A stretch of 64,000 bases of DNA, taken from Micromonospora sp. NBC_00389. GTDB taxonomy: Bacteria; Actinomycetota; Actinomycetes; Mycobacteriales; Micromonosporaceae. Where the stretch lies: contig NZ_CP107947.1 of the NCBI RefSeq assembly GCF_036059255.1, positions 4,030,001-4,094,000 of the forward strand. The letters are read 5' to 3'. Below the pieces are notes generated by a model. The model saw only the letters and a list, made by a program, of their open reading frames with translations, made no database searches and was not told the DNA's origin. Below, one piece after another: positions 49,867 through 61,277 of this stretch. Position 1 is the stretch's first letter. Each line of letters starts with the position of its first letter. The position numbers and the translations under genes were made by a program.

Positions 49867-50561
49867 CCCGCCGCACCCTCGCCGTGATCTCGGCCGGCCT
49901 CAGCCAGCCCTCGTCCACCCGGCTGCTCGCCGACCAGCTCGCCGCGGCGACCCGCGACGAGCTGGTCCGGCGCGGCGCCGAGGTGGAGCTGCGCGTCGTC
50001 GACCTGCGCGAGTACGCCCACGACGTCATGAACAACCTGCTCACCGGGTTCCCGCCGGCCGCCCTGCGCGGGGCCCTCGACGCGGTGACCGGGGCCGACG
50101 GGATCATCGCCGTCACCCCGATCTTCAACGCGTCGTACAGCGGGCTGTTCAAGTCCTTCTTCGACGTGGTGGAGTCCGAGTCGCTGGTCGACCGGCCGGT
50201 GCTGATCGCCGCCACCGGGGGCACCGCCCGGCACTCGCTGGCCCTGGAGCACGCCGTCCGCCCGATGTTCAGCTACCTGCGGGCGGTGGTGGTCCCCACC
50301 ACGGTCTTCGCGGCCCCGGAGGACTGGTCCGGTGGCACCGCGGACGGCGCGTTGCGGGGTCGGATCAGGCGCGCCGCCGGGGAGTTGGCCGACCAGGTCG
50401 AGCGGCGGCTGCCGGTCAGCGGACCCGCCGACCCGTTCGCCCTCACCACCGACTTCCTGCAGATGCTCGGCCGGGGCGACGACGACCAGGTCAGCCCTCC
50501 CGGTCGTACGGATGAGCGACCAGCACCGGGCAGTGCGCGTGCTGGATCGCCGCCTGGCTGA
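49863..50561 (+). CDS. NADPH-dependent FMN reductase
   Basis: A 232-residue flavodoxin-like reductase: TLAVISAGLSQPSSTRLLAD (FMN phosphate loop), GADGIIAVTPIFNASYSGLF, and DRPVLIAATGGTARHS. It should supply FMNH2 to the overlapping monooxygenase, as in CE1759-type systems. The GTG overlaps the upstream stop (GTGA). Its last 71 bases overlap, on the opposite strand, the end of the universal stress protein gene. The final ~25 residues (SPPGRTDERPAPGSARAG) are low complexity and may result from that overlap. Confidence 0.9.
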   Translation: MTRRTLAVISAGLSQPSSTRLLADQLAAATRDELVRRGAEVELRVVDLREYAHDVMNNLLTGFPPAALRGALDAVTGADGIIAVTPIFNASYSGLFKSFFDVVESESLVDRPVLIAATGGTARHSLALEHAVRPMFSYLRAVVVPTTVFAAPEDWSGGTADGALRGRIRRAAGELADQVERRLPVSGPADPFALTTDFLQMLGRGDDDQVSPPGRTDERPAPGSARAGSPPG

Positions 50562-51372
50562 CCGAGCCGAGCAACAGCCCGGTGAATCCGCGCCGGCCCC
50601 GGGTGCCCACGACCAGCAGCGACGCTCCGCCGCTCGCCTCGATGAGCCCCTGGGCCGTGCCGGCCGCCCGGACCGGATGCTCCCGCACCACCAGGCCGGG
50701 ATGGTCGGCCCGGACGGCGGCGGACGCGTCGGCCAGCAGCCGCACCGCCTCCGCGTGGTACGCGGCCTGTGACTCCTCGACCTCGTCCGGGACCGGCCGG
50801 CCGCCGTCCGGCGCGCCGACATGCACCAGCACCAGCGGGACGTCGCGCAGCGCCGCCTCGTCGGCGCCGTACCGGGCGGCGAGCCGGGACGACTCGGATC
50901 CGTCCACGCCGACCAGCACCGGCTCGTCCACCGGGATCGGCTGCTCGTCCGGGCGGACCACCAGCACCGGGCAGTGCGCGTGCGCGGCCACCTGCCCGCC
51001 GACCGAGCCGAGCAGCAGCCCGACGAACCCACCCAGCCCTCGACTGCCCACCACGACGAGTTCGGCACGCCGGGACGCCTCGACCATGGTGGCGCCGGGA
51101 CCGCCGGCGACCTGGCGTACCTCGACGTCGAGGCCGGGCCAGCGGTCGGCCAGGTCGGCCGCCGTGCGCTCCAACATCTTCTGCGCCTCCTCGGAGGGCG
51201 CCGGCACCCCGAGGTCGTACGGGTTGAGCGGCACGCCGTAGCCGAGCGGGTGCAGGTAGCCGTGTACGAGGAGCAGCGGCCGGGACCGGAGCAGGGCGGC
51301 ACGGGCCGCGTGTTCCGCGGCGACGAGGCTGGACGGCGATCCGTCCACACCCACCACGACAGGTCGGTTCAT
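50491..51372 (-). CDS. Universal stress protein, tandem UspA domains (A)
   Basis: A 293-residue protein with two UspA domains (about 5-145 and 155-290). Each starts with a beta strand VVVGVDGSPSS or VLVGVDGSESS and ends with the ATP-binding G-2x-G-9x-G(S) loop: GSRGLGGFVGLLLGSVGGQV and GTRGRRGFTGLLLGSVSQA. ATP-binding Usp proteins accumulate in hypoxia and stasis. ATG 51372 has GAGGGAG upstream. It lies downstream of a second Usp gene, with a hairpin between them. Confidence 0.93.
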   Translation of the reverse strand: MNRPVVVGVDGSPSSLVAAEHAARAALLRSRPLLLVHGYLHPLGYGVPLNPYDLGVPAPSEEAQKMLERTAADLADRWPGLDVEVRQVAGGPGATMVEASRRAELVVVGSRGLGGFVGLLLGSVGGQVAAHAHCPVLVVRPDEQPIPVDEPVLVGVDGSESSRLAARYGADEAALRDVPLVLVHVGAPDGGRPVPDEVEESQAAYHAEAVRLLADASAAVRADHPGLVVREHPVRAAGTAQGLIEASGGASLLVVGTRGRRGFTGLLLGSVSQAAIQHAHCPVLVAHPYDREG

Positions 51373-51445
51373 CGGCACTCCCTCGGTCGGTCAGGTCATT
51401 GTCGACGCACCCGGCGTGCGACGCCGGCATTTGCTTCGACGCGCT

Positions 51446-51477
51446 GCCGCGTCGGCCGGAGCAACGGCCGACGCGGC
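51446..51477 (-). terminator. Terminator between the two Usp genes
   Basis: GCCGCGTCGGCCG (51446-51458) pairs perfectly with 51465-51477 over 13 bp, loop GAGCAA. It begins 14 bases after the stop of the upstream Usp gene on the minus strand, so the downstream Usp gene may have its own promoter. Confidence 0.7.
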
Positions 51478-51490
51478 GGGGCCGGCGACG

Positions 51491-52378
51491 TTAGTCCTCG
51501 CGGCTCCCGGCCTGGTGCCGCACGATCGCCAGCGGACCCTTCGCGTGGTGCAGCACCGTGTGGCTGACCGAGCCGAGCAGCATCCCGCCGAGCGCGCCGC
51601 GTCCGTGCGCCCCGACCACGGTCAGCTGCGCCGCCACGGACTCCTCGATCAGCACCCGGGCCGGTGCCCCGTAGACGACTCGCTGCCGCACCGGCACCTC
51701 CGGGTACCGCTCGGACCAGCCGGCCACGGCTTCGGCGAGAATTCGCTCCTCCGCGGCGGTGGCCGCGTCCAGGTCGTACACCAACGGGAGCACCTCACCC
51801 GCGATGAACGACGTCGGGATCTGCCAGGCGTGCACCGCTACCAGCGTGGTGTCCCGCCGTGCGGCCTCGGCGAACGCGAAGCCGAGCGCCTCGGTGGACA
51901 GCGCCGAGCCGTCGACGCCCACCACCACCGGACCGTCGGCCCGGGACTCGCCCCGGACCACCAGCACCGGGCAGTCGGCGCGGGCGGAAACCTGAACGGC
52001 CGTCGAGCCCACCAGCAGTTCCGTGAAGCCGCCGAGACCACGGTGGCCGAGTACCAGCAGCGCCGCGTCGCGGGTCGCGCGCAGCAACACCGGCGTGGGC
52101 GTGCCGTCGACCACCGCGCCGGTGACCGGCAGGTCCGCGGAGACCTTCTTGGCCTCGGCGACCGCCTCGGCGACGAGTTCGTCGGCCTCGCGGCGAAGCC
52201 CGACATCGGTTGGCAGCGGGCCCTGCACGGTCGCGTACAGCGGCCAGACGAACGCGTGCACCACCCGCAGCGGAAGGTGTTGGGCGGCGGCCGCTCGGGC
52301 GCCCGCGCGTACCGCGTCCAGCGCGGAGGCGGAACCGTCGACACCCACCACGACGAAAGCACCGGATCTGGTGGTCAT
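51491..52378 (-). CDS. Universal stress protein, tandem UspA domains (B)
   Basis: A 295-residue tandem-domain Usp related to the next gene downstream: VVVGVDGSASALDAVRAGAR with GHRGLGGFTELLVGSTAVQV in the first domain, and VVVGVDGSALSTEALGFAF with GAHGRGALGGMLLGSVSHTV in the second. Both ATP loops are intact. ATG 52378 has GGAGG just upstream. It faces the cyclic-nucleotide-binding gene across a 163-base intergenic region holding a DosR-like box. Confidence 0.93.
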   Translation of the reverse strand: MTTRSGAFVVVGVDGSASALDAVRAGARAAAAQHLPLRVVHAFVWPLYATVQGPLPTDVGLRREADELVAEAVAEAKKVSADLPVTGAVVDGTPTPVLLRATRDAALLVLGHRGLGGFTELLVGSTAVQVSARADCPVLVVRGESRADGPVVVGVDGSALSTEALGFAFAEAARRDTTLVAVHAWQIPTSFIAGEVLPLVYDLDAATAAEERILAEAVAGWSERYPEVPVRQRVVYGAPARVLIEESVAAQLTVVGAHGRGALGGMLLGSVSHTVLHHAKGPLAIVRHQAGSRED

Positions 52379-52451
52379 CACATCCTCCTCTGTTCAACCT
52401 CAGCCTCCCTCCGCGCCGCCGCCCCGGTCAGAGGCATGGTGCCCGCGTCAA

Positions 52452-52470
52452 GGGGGACCAACGGCCCTGA
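52452..52470. promoter_or_regulatory. DosR/DevR-like box between divergent Usp and CNB genes
   Basis: GGGGGACCAACGGCCCTGA resembles the GGGACC-N3-GGCCC pattern bound by DevR/DosR response regulators in actinobacteria. It is centred about 80 bases from both start codons. Assigned by pattern only; no devS/devR genes are in the window. Confidence 0.5.
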
Positions 52471-52541
52471 CGCGGCAGCCGTGGCAGGAGTCCGATGGAC
52501 TCGCGACGAGTGACCCAGAGGTCGAGGAAAGGGGCGCCGCC

Positions 52542-53003
52542 ATGACCGCGTTGGACGTTCTCCGGGAGCATCCCTTTCTCACCGGCGTGCCGCAGGAGTG
52601 GCTGCCGCGGCTGGCCGGGTACGCCCGGCCGGTGGTGTGGCATCCCGGCCACCGGGTGTTCCGCGCCGGCCAGCCGGCCGAACGGTTCTGGCTGATCAAC
52701 CGCGGCGAGGTGGCGCTGGACTTCCCGGTGCCCGGCCGCGGAGACGTGGGGATCGAGACGATCGGCGCGGGCGGGGTGCTCGGCTGGTCCTGGATCTTCC
52801 CGCCGTACCGCTGGCAGTTCGGTGCGGTCGCGGTGCAACGCACCACGACAATCGAGTTCACGGCCGAGGGCGTGCGGCGGCTGATCGAATCCGATGACGC
52901 CCTTGGCCGGCAGCTCACCCTGCGGCTCATGGCCGTGGTGGTGGACCGGCTCCAGGCGTCCCGCAGCCGGCTGCGCGAGCTGTACGGCTATCCGGCCGCC
53001 TGA
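52542..53003 (+). CDS. Cyclic nucleotide-binding domain protein
   Basis: A 153-residue single-domain protein of the CRP sensor-domain type: LREHPFLTGVPQEWLPRLAG, HPGHRVFRAGQPAERFWLI, NRGEVALDFP, and GAGGVLGWSWIFPPYRWQFG as the phosphate-cassette region. It ends in a helix without an HTH domain, so it is not a CRP regulator. Such stand-alone CNB proteins are common next to Usp and hypoxia genes in actinobacteria. ATG 52542 has AGGAAAGGGG upstream. Confidence 0.85.
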   Translation: MTALDVLREHPFLTGVPQEWLPRLAGYARPVVWHPGHRVFRAGQPAERFWLINRGEVALDFPVPGRGDVGIETIGAGGVLGWSWIFPPYRWQFGAVAVQRTTTIEFTAEGVRRLIESDDALGRQLTLRLMAVVVDRLQASRSRLRELYGYPAA

Positions 53004-53284
53004 TTCAGTAGACGGTCACCCCCCGTTCGGCGAACTGGCCGCAGACCCGGCTGGCCGCAGACCCGGGCCAGCAGGTCGGGGCCGGGTGGCGGGGTGTCGG
53101 CCCGGTGCCGTTCAGGTCTGCTGCTGTGCGCTCGGTCGGTGGTGACGGTCGGACGGCGGTCACGGCTGGATTGCCGGCGAGCGGGTTGGATTGGGTGTCG
53201 TTCGAGGTCATCCGGCCTGTCTTCGTCGTTGCCGGTCTGGTTCGGCTGGCACGGTTGCTGTACTTCGCTGCTGTACTGCTGGCG
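53004..53284. other. Gap after the CNB gene
   Basis: About 280 bases without a recognisable gene. A plus-strand open frame through it has no family resemblance and overlaps two small minus-strand genes. Confidence 0.4.
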
Positions 53285-53458
53285 TCAGACGAGGCGCTGG
53301 ATGCGGACCTTCGGGTGCTCTTGTCTCAGGTGGCCGTGCTTGTGTTGGCGGACCTGCTCGTCCCAGACCTCCTGGTCGTAGTCCGGGTTCGGCGGGATCC
53401 ATCTGTGGGAGCCGTCGCTGTAGTGGAACTTCTCGTCGCCGGGTCGCAGGATGCTCAT
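53285..53458 (-). CDS. Small hypothetical protein
   Basis: 57 residues, charged and rich in aromatic residues (MSILRPGDEKFHYSDGSHRW to HPKVRIQRLV). No family recognised. Its ATG overlaps the stop of the 72-residue gene upstream by four bases (ATGA), the main argument that it is translated. Confidence 0.5.
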   Translation of the reverse strand: MSILRPGDEKFHYSDGSHRWIPPNPDYDQEVWDEQVRQHKHGHLRQEHPKVRIQRLV

Positions 53459-53673
53459 CGGGTCCAGCCGAGGAACCGGTGGTGTAGGCGGCCGGCGGGG
53501 ACGTGGGCCAGGTCCTCGGCGGCGTCGACGAGCTGAGCGGCCAGGTAGAGGGCGAGCGACACCGGGACGCGGTCGTACTCGGCTCGCAGCTCCCGCTGCC
53601 GCGTCTGGCAGGGCCAGTCGGCACCGCAACCGCCGCACGTCCAAGCGGGGCTGACCGGAAGGTGTGTGATCAT
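53455..53673 (-). CDS. Small conserved protein with CxxC-type cysteines
   Basis: 72 residues: MITHLPVSPAWTCGGCGADW, PCQTRQRELRAEYDRVPVSL, then ALYLAAQLVDAAEDLAHVPAG and RFLGWTR. The Cys-Gly-Gly-Cys...Cys pattern near the N terminus and LHxRFLGWTR end recall a widespread family of small actinobacterial proteins that usually sit beside regulatory or conjugation genes and are often mis-annotated as flavin reductases. ATG 53673 has no good SD; coupling to the 57-residue gene is clear. Confidence 0.6.
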   Translation of the reverse strand: MITHLPVSPAWTCGGCGADWPCQTRQRELRAEYDRVPVSLALYLAAQLVDAAEDLAHVPAGRLHHRFLGWTR

Positions 53674-53978
53674 CTCGGCGCGTCCTGGCACGGCCAGTGG
53701 CCGCGGTTGATCGGAATAAGATGACGGCTTCGGCACGGCAGATCGCCTCCGCAGCGGCAGATACGCCGCCACTGCCGCCACGACCAGACGGGCCTGTGCC
53801 GGCGGGCGAGAGTGAGCGCCGCCGCAGGACGTACTCGTCGTAGGACACGCGCCGCCGACTGTCCTCCCGCCTCTGCTGCCCGTAACCCGTTTCCGGCCCG
53901 GCGGGGACGGCACCTGTGGTGGAAGCAGTTGCATCGTTCGGTCTGAGCACAACGCCTCCCGCCGACGCTTGGGTCGGC
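53674..53978. other. Gap between GH15 gene and small-protein pair
   Basis: About 300 bases. Both strands are open in some frames, but no start with a Shine-Dalgarno or recognisable protein was found; the promoter of the small-protein pair should lie here. Confidence 0.4.
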
Positions 53979-55823
<1,845 letters not shown>

Positions 55824-56191
55824 CTCACCGACTACGGGCGGATACCCCTGAACGGGCGGGACACACCTCGCGGCTCGTAACTCGCGAACGTAACGCCTTG
55901 CTACCGGTCCCGGCGGAAGAGCGCAGACGCGACAGCTGGACCACCGCAGCCCGTACTCGGGCGACACCCTGCGCCGGACGAGCGGTGCTTGGTGAAGGGG
56001 CCAGACGAGCAGCTGCCGACTACGCTCGACGACTCTGCCAGCTTGGCAGTTCGAGGCCGCCGCGCCGCTGTCTGAGCCGTCGTCGGTCGGCGCGCTCTCG
56101 GAGGGCACGAGCTTGCCACAGGACTTGATCGCGCAAACGACGTCCTGAGCGGGATCCGCGTGGAAAGAATGAGGCCGTAAGGGGGCAAACC
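55824..56191. other. Divergent intergenic region
   Basis: About 370 bases between the divergent GH15 and GAP-family genes. It must contain promoters for both, but none could be assigned; no gene or repeat was recognised. Confidence 0.4.
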
Positions 56192-56830
56192 GTGAACTTG
56201 CTGAGCGTCCTGCCGCTTACGGTGGTGATGATCGCCGGTCCGCAGATCATCAGCGCCGTCTTCCTCGCCTCCAGCCGGGAGGCCAAGCGCAGCTCGCTCG
56301 CCTACCTGGTTGGGGCCGGCCTCGCCATGCTCATCGGGCTGACCGTCTGGTACTTCGTCTTCCACGCCGTACGGGGCATGGGCGGCGGGCACGGCAAGCA
56401 TGCCGGTACTCGTCACCTGATCGACTGGGTGGTGTTGGCCGTGCTGTTGGCGCTGATGGTGATCGTCTTCGCCCGCCGCGAGCGGAGCCAGCCGCCGAAG
56501 TGGATGAGCAAGTTGCAGGCGGCCAGCCCCCGCTTCGCTTTCGGGTTGGGCTTTCTGCTCTTCATCGCCATGCCCACCGACGAAGGCACCATGCTGGTGG
56601 TCGCTGGAAGCCTGGCCGGGCACGACAAGCCCTGGTGGCACCTGCTGCCATTCCTGGTTCTGACGCTGCTGTTTCTGGCGTTGCCGCTACTCGCCCTGCT
56701 CGCGCTCGGTCAGCGCGCGCTGGCGGTGCTGCCGAAGATCCGGGACTGGGCCAACGCCCACTCGTGGCTGATCAGCGAGGCGGTCATCCTGATCTTCGTG
56801 GCAATCGTCGTTTCCGATCTGCTCAAGTAA
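56192..56830 (+). CDS. GAP-family membrane protein (Sap-like)
   Basis: A 212-residue membrane protein with six predicted helices: LLSVLPLTVVMIAGPQIISA, YLVGAGLAMLIGLTVWYFVF, IDWVVLAVLLALMVIVFA, GFLLFIAMPTDEGTMLVV, LLPFLVLTLLFLALPLLALL and ISEAVILIFVAIVVSDLL. The layout is that of the GAP (Sap, sulfolipid-addressing) family, relatives of LysE-type exporters, with the family Pro-Thr-Asp segment MPTDEG. GTG 56192 is preceded by AAGGGGGC. Cargo unknown. Confidence 0.8.
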   Translation: MNLLSVLPLTVVMIAGPQIISAVFLASSREAKRSSLAYLVGAGLAMLIGLTVWYFVFHAVRGMGGGHGKHAGTRHLIDWVVLAVLLALMVIVFARRERSQPPKWMSKLQAASPRFAFGLGFLLFIAMPTDEGTMLVVAGSLAGHDKPWWHLLPFLVLTLLFLALPLLALLALGQRALAVLPKIRDWANAHSWLISEAVILIFVAIVVSDLLK

Positions 56831-57019
56831 CCCACCTTCACCTGGGCGTCAATCGCTGGGCGGGTTGGCATGCATCTCCGTGCCGCGCGTCACCTGGTGT
56901 CAGGAAGGAGCTCCCGGTCAGCGGTGGCGGGTACGTGGCCGCCTCGAAGGTGACGGAGGGCGTGAGGTCTCCTACAACTTCCCGGACGAAGGATCCGCCG
57001 GAGCGATGGTCACCGGATG

Positions 57020-58910
<1,891 letters not shown>

Positions 58911-58925
58911 GTTACCTTTCACTAA

Positions 58926-59859
58926 GTGCGTGTTTGAGAAGGCCCAATATGGACGGTGTGGCGGCGTGACGATGGCCGCCGGGGCGGGCAGGGTGTCCGG
59001 GTGTCGTCGCCTCGTCGTGGATACCCGTCGGACCTGACCGATGCCCAGTGGGCGTTGATCGAAGGGTTGTTGCCGGAGCCCAGCACGGACGGGCGGCGGG
59101 AGAAGCATCCTCGTCGGGAGATCGTCAACGCGATCTTGTACGTGGTCCGCTCGGGGTGTCCGTGGCGGTACCTGCCGGCGGATCTGCCGCCGTGGCAGAC
59201 GGTGTACTGGTACTTCGTGCGCTGGGAAGACGCCGGTGTGACCGAGAACCTGCTGGCCACGCTGCGGGTCAAGGCGCGGGTGCAGGACGGGCGGAATCCG
59301 GAGCCCTCGGCGGGGATCATCGACTCGCAGTCAGTGAAGGGCGCCGACACCGTCGGGCGGCAGACGCGTGGCTACGACGCGGGTAAGAAGGTCAACGGCA
59401 GGAAACGGTTCATCATCACCGATACCGCCGGGCTGTTGGTCACCGTGGCGGTGATGGCGGCGTCGTGGCAGGACCGCGACGGCGCGAAGATCGCCCTGCT
59501 CAGCGCTTATCTGGCCACCCCGATCCGGCACGTCTTCGCCGACCAGGGCTTCGCGGGCCGTCTCGTCGACTGGACCCGTGACACCTTGAAGATCACGCTG
59601 GAGATCGTGCGGAAGCCCGCTGACCAGCGGGGCTTCGCCGTGCACCCGCGCAGGTGGGTCGTGGAGCGGACCCTGGCATGGCTCACCGCCTGCCGCCGGC
59701 TGGCCCGCGATTACGAACGCCACCCTGAAATCTCCGAAGGCATCGTCAGGTGGGCCGCCATCGCCGGCATGACCCGCCGCATCACTCGCGGCCGGCCAGC
59801 CCGACGGCAGGCAAAGCGCACCTTCATCTGGACCTGATCAAGTCCTCTCAAACACGCTC
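58926..59859 (+). mobile_element. IS5-family (IS427/IS1031-like) insertion sequence
   Basis: 934 bp bounded by inverted ends of the form G(T/A)GCGTGTTTGAGA(A/G)G (left from 58926, right ending 59859), flanked by TAA direct repeats (58923-58925 and 59860-59862), the 3-bp TNA duplication typical of this group. One transposase ORF fills it. It inserted exactly at the stop codon of tnpB. Confidence 0.88.
59001..59837 (+). CDS. IS5-family DDE transposase
   Basis: A 278-residue transposase: N-terminal GYPSDLTDAQWALIEGLLPE, SGCPWRYLPADLPPW, then the DDE core with Asp in GIIDSQSVKG, Asp in HVFADQGFAG and Glu in RRWVVERTLAWL (the Y-2-R-3-E-6-K-like region is RWVVERTLAW...RRLARDYE). The frame is intact and the ends are recognisable, so it may be active. 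GTG 59001 gives the family N terminus; an upstream in-frame start would add 15 residues. Confidence 0.92.
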   Translation: MSSPRRGYPSDLTDAQWALIEGLLPEPSTDGRREKHPRREIVNAILYVVRSGCPWRYLPADLPPWQTVYWYFVRWEDAGVTENLLATLRVKARVQDGRNPEPSAGIIDSQSVKGADTVGRQTRGYDAGKKVNGRKRFIITDTAGLLVTVAVMAASWQDRDGAKIALLSAYLATPIRHVFADQGFAGRLVDWTRDTLKITLEIVRKPADQRGFAVHPRRWVVERTLAWLTACRRLARDYERHPEISEGIVRWAAIAGMTRRITRGRPARRQAKRTFIWT

Positions 59860-61277
59860 TAAGCACTTGACAGCGCGTGATCGGCAGCCGTCCGTTGCCG
59901 GACGACGTTGACCGGATGGACCGGTCTAGACGCTTCGCGGCCCACTGCCCTGCCTGCGGGCGCAGGTCTTACGGGTCTTACATAGGCTCCACGTCCTGTT
60001 TTTGCGTCGCCCGGCAACTCCAGGTCGACGTGCCGCACGAGTGCGGCGAGTTTCCGTGCGGCGTTGACGTCCCGGTCGAGGGACAGGCCACACGCGGTGC
60101 AGTCGAACGTGCGCTCGGCCAGCGACAGCTTGGGTTTCACCGTCTGGCAGCCAGAGCAGGTCTTGGAACTGGGGTACCACCGGTCAGCGATGTGTAGCGT
60201 GGCGCCGTACCAGCCAGCCTTGTAAGCCAGGTGCCGGCGCAGCGTCGCCGGGGCGGCGTCTGTCAGGGACCGGGCCAGCTTGCGGTTGCGGACCATTGCG
60301 GCCACATGCAGGTCCTCGACCACGACGGTGTCGAACTGCTGCGCGAGGCGGGTGGTGAGCTGGTGCCAGGAATCGGCACGGACGGCATGCGCGGTGCCGT
60401 GCAGCCGGGCCACCGTCGCCTGCGCCCGGCGCCACCGGTTCGACGGGGTTCGTTTCCGCTTGGCCACCGGTTCGTACGGTCCGACCTTGCGTGCGGCGCG
60501 GCGCTGCGCCTTGGCGAGCTTCTTCAACGCGGCTTTGAACGGCGCCGGGTTCGGCACCATCTCACCGGTGGATAGCACCGCCAGGCGCTTGATCCCGACG
60601 TCCACCCCGACGACCCGCCCGGAGCGCGGCGCGTGCGTCGGGCGTCCGACGGTGCGCCGCGCGGCGACCTGGAACGAGCAGAACCATCGCCCGGCGGCCT
60701 CGGTGATCGTCGCGGACAGGATCTTCGCGGTACCGGCCTGTACCCGCCGGGACAGTTTGCGGGTTGACTCGTGGCTGCGGATACGGCCCAGCCGGGGCAG
60801 CACCACATGCCGGTTGTCCGGGTCGAGACGGATCGCGCCGGTGGTGAACCGGGCCGACCGGCGGGCGTGCTTACGCTTGGGCCGGGGCCAACCCATCCGG
60901 CGGCCCTTACGGGCGCCGGTGCGCGAGGCGTGCCAGTTACCCAACGCGGCGGACAGGTTCGCCAGCCCGGTGTTGAACGCCTCCTTCGAGCACTCATGCC
61001 ACCACGGCGCGACCCACTGCTTGGCCTCGTTCCAGGTGCGTCGCAGGTCCGGCAATGACCAGCCCTGCCACGGCGTCAGGTCCGCCTCGGCCACGCCGTA
61101 CGAAACCTCGGCGGCGCGTTGCGCCTTCACCGCGGAGGTCCGACGCAGCATGTGGTTGTACGCGAACCGGGCCGCACCGGTGTTGCGGCGCAGACCGCCC
61201 ACCTGCGCCTCCGTGGGGTCGAGTGCGAACTTGTACGCGTGCACGGCCCACCCGGCCGGCGGTTCGTACCGCTTCAC
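59859..61277 (-). CDS. tnpB: TnpB RNA-guided nuclease of the IS607-type element
   Basis: A 472-residue TnpB. The RuvC triad is complete: Asp226 in GVDVGIKRLAVLS, Glu321 in VVVEDLHVAAM, and Asp403 in LDRDVNAARKL. The zinc finger has Cys374/Cys377 and Cys393/Cys396. The N-terminal region (YKFALDPTEAQVGGLRRNTG) and GWPRPKRKH are typical. TnpB uses a guide RNA made from the 3' end of its own gene and element end. The TAG stop (59861-59859) sits at the IS5-type junction; the same stop would form without that insertion. It overlaps tnpA by four bases. Confidence 0.93.
   Translation of the reverse strand: MKRYEPPAGWAVHAYKFALDPTEAQVGGLRRNTGAARFAYNHMLRRTSAVKAQRAAEVSYGVAEADLTPWQGWSLPDLRRTWNEAKQWVAPWWHECSKEAFNTGLANLSAALGNWHASRTGARKGRRMGWPRPKRKHARRSARFTTGAIRLDPDNRHVVLPRLGRIRSHESTRKLSRRVQAGTAKILSATITEAAGRWFCSFQVAARRTVGRPTHAPRSGRVVGVDVGIKRLAVLSTGEMVPNPAPFKAALKKLAKAQRRAARKVGPYEPVAKRKRTPSNRWRRAQATVARLHGTAHAVRADSWHQLTTRLAQQFDTVVVEDLHVAAMVRNRKLARSLTDAAPATLRRHLAYKAGWYGATLHIADRWYPSSKTCSGCQTVKPKLSLAERTFDCTACGLSLDRDVNAARKLAALVRHVDLELPGDAKTGRGAYVRPVRPAPAGRAVGREASRPVHPVNVVRQRTAADHALSSA

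Noticed and set aside
53105..53536. 143-codon plus-strand hydrophobic ORF
   Set aside because: It is the complement of the two small minus-strand genes; Val/Leu-rich because of antisense composition.
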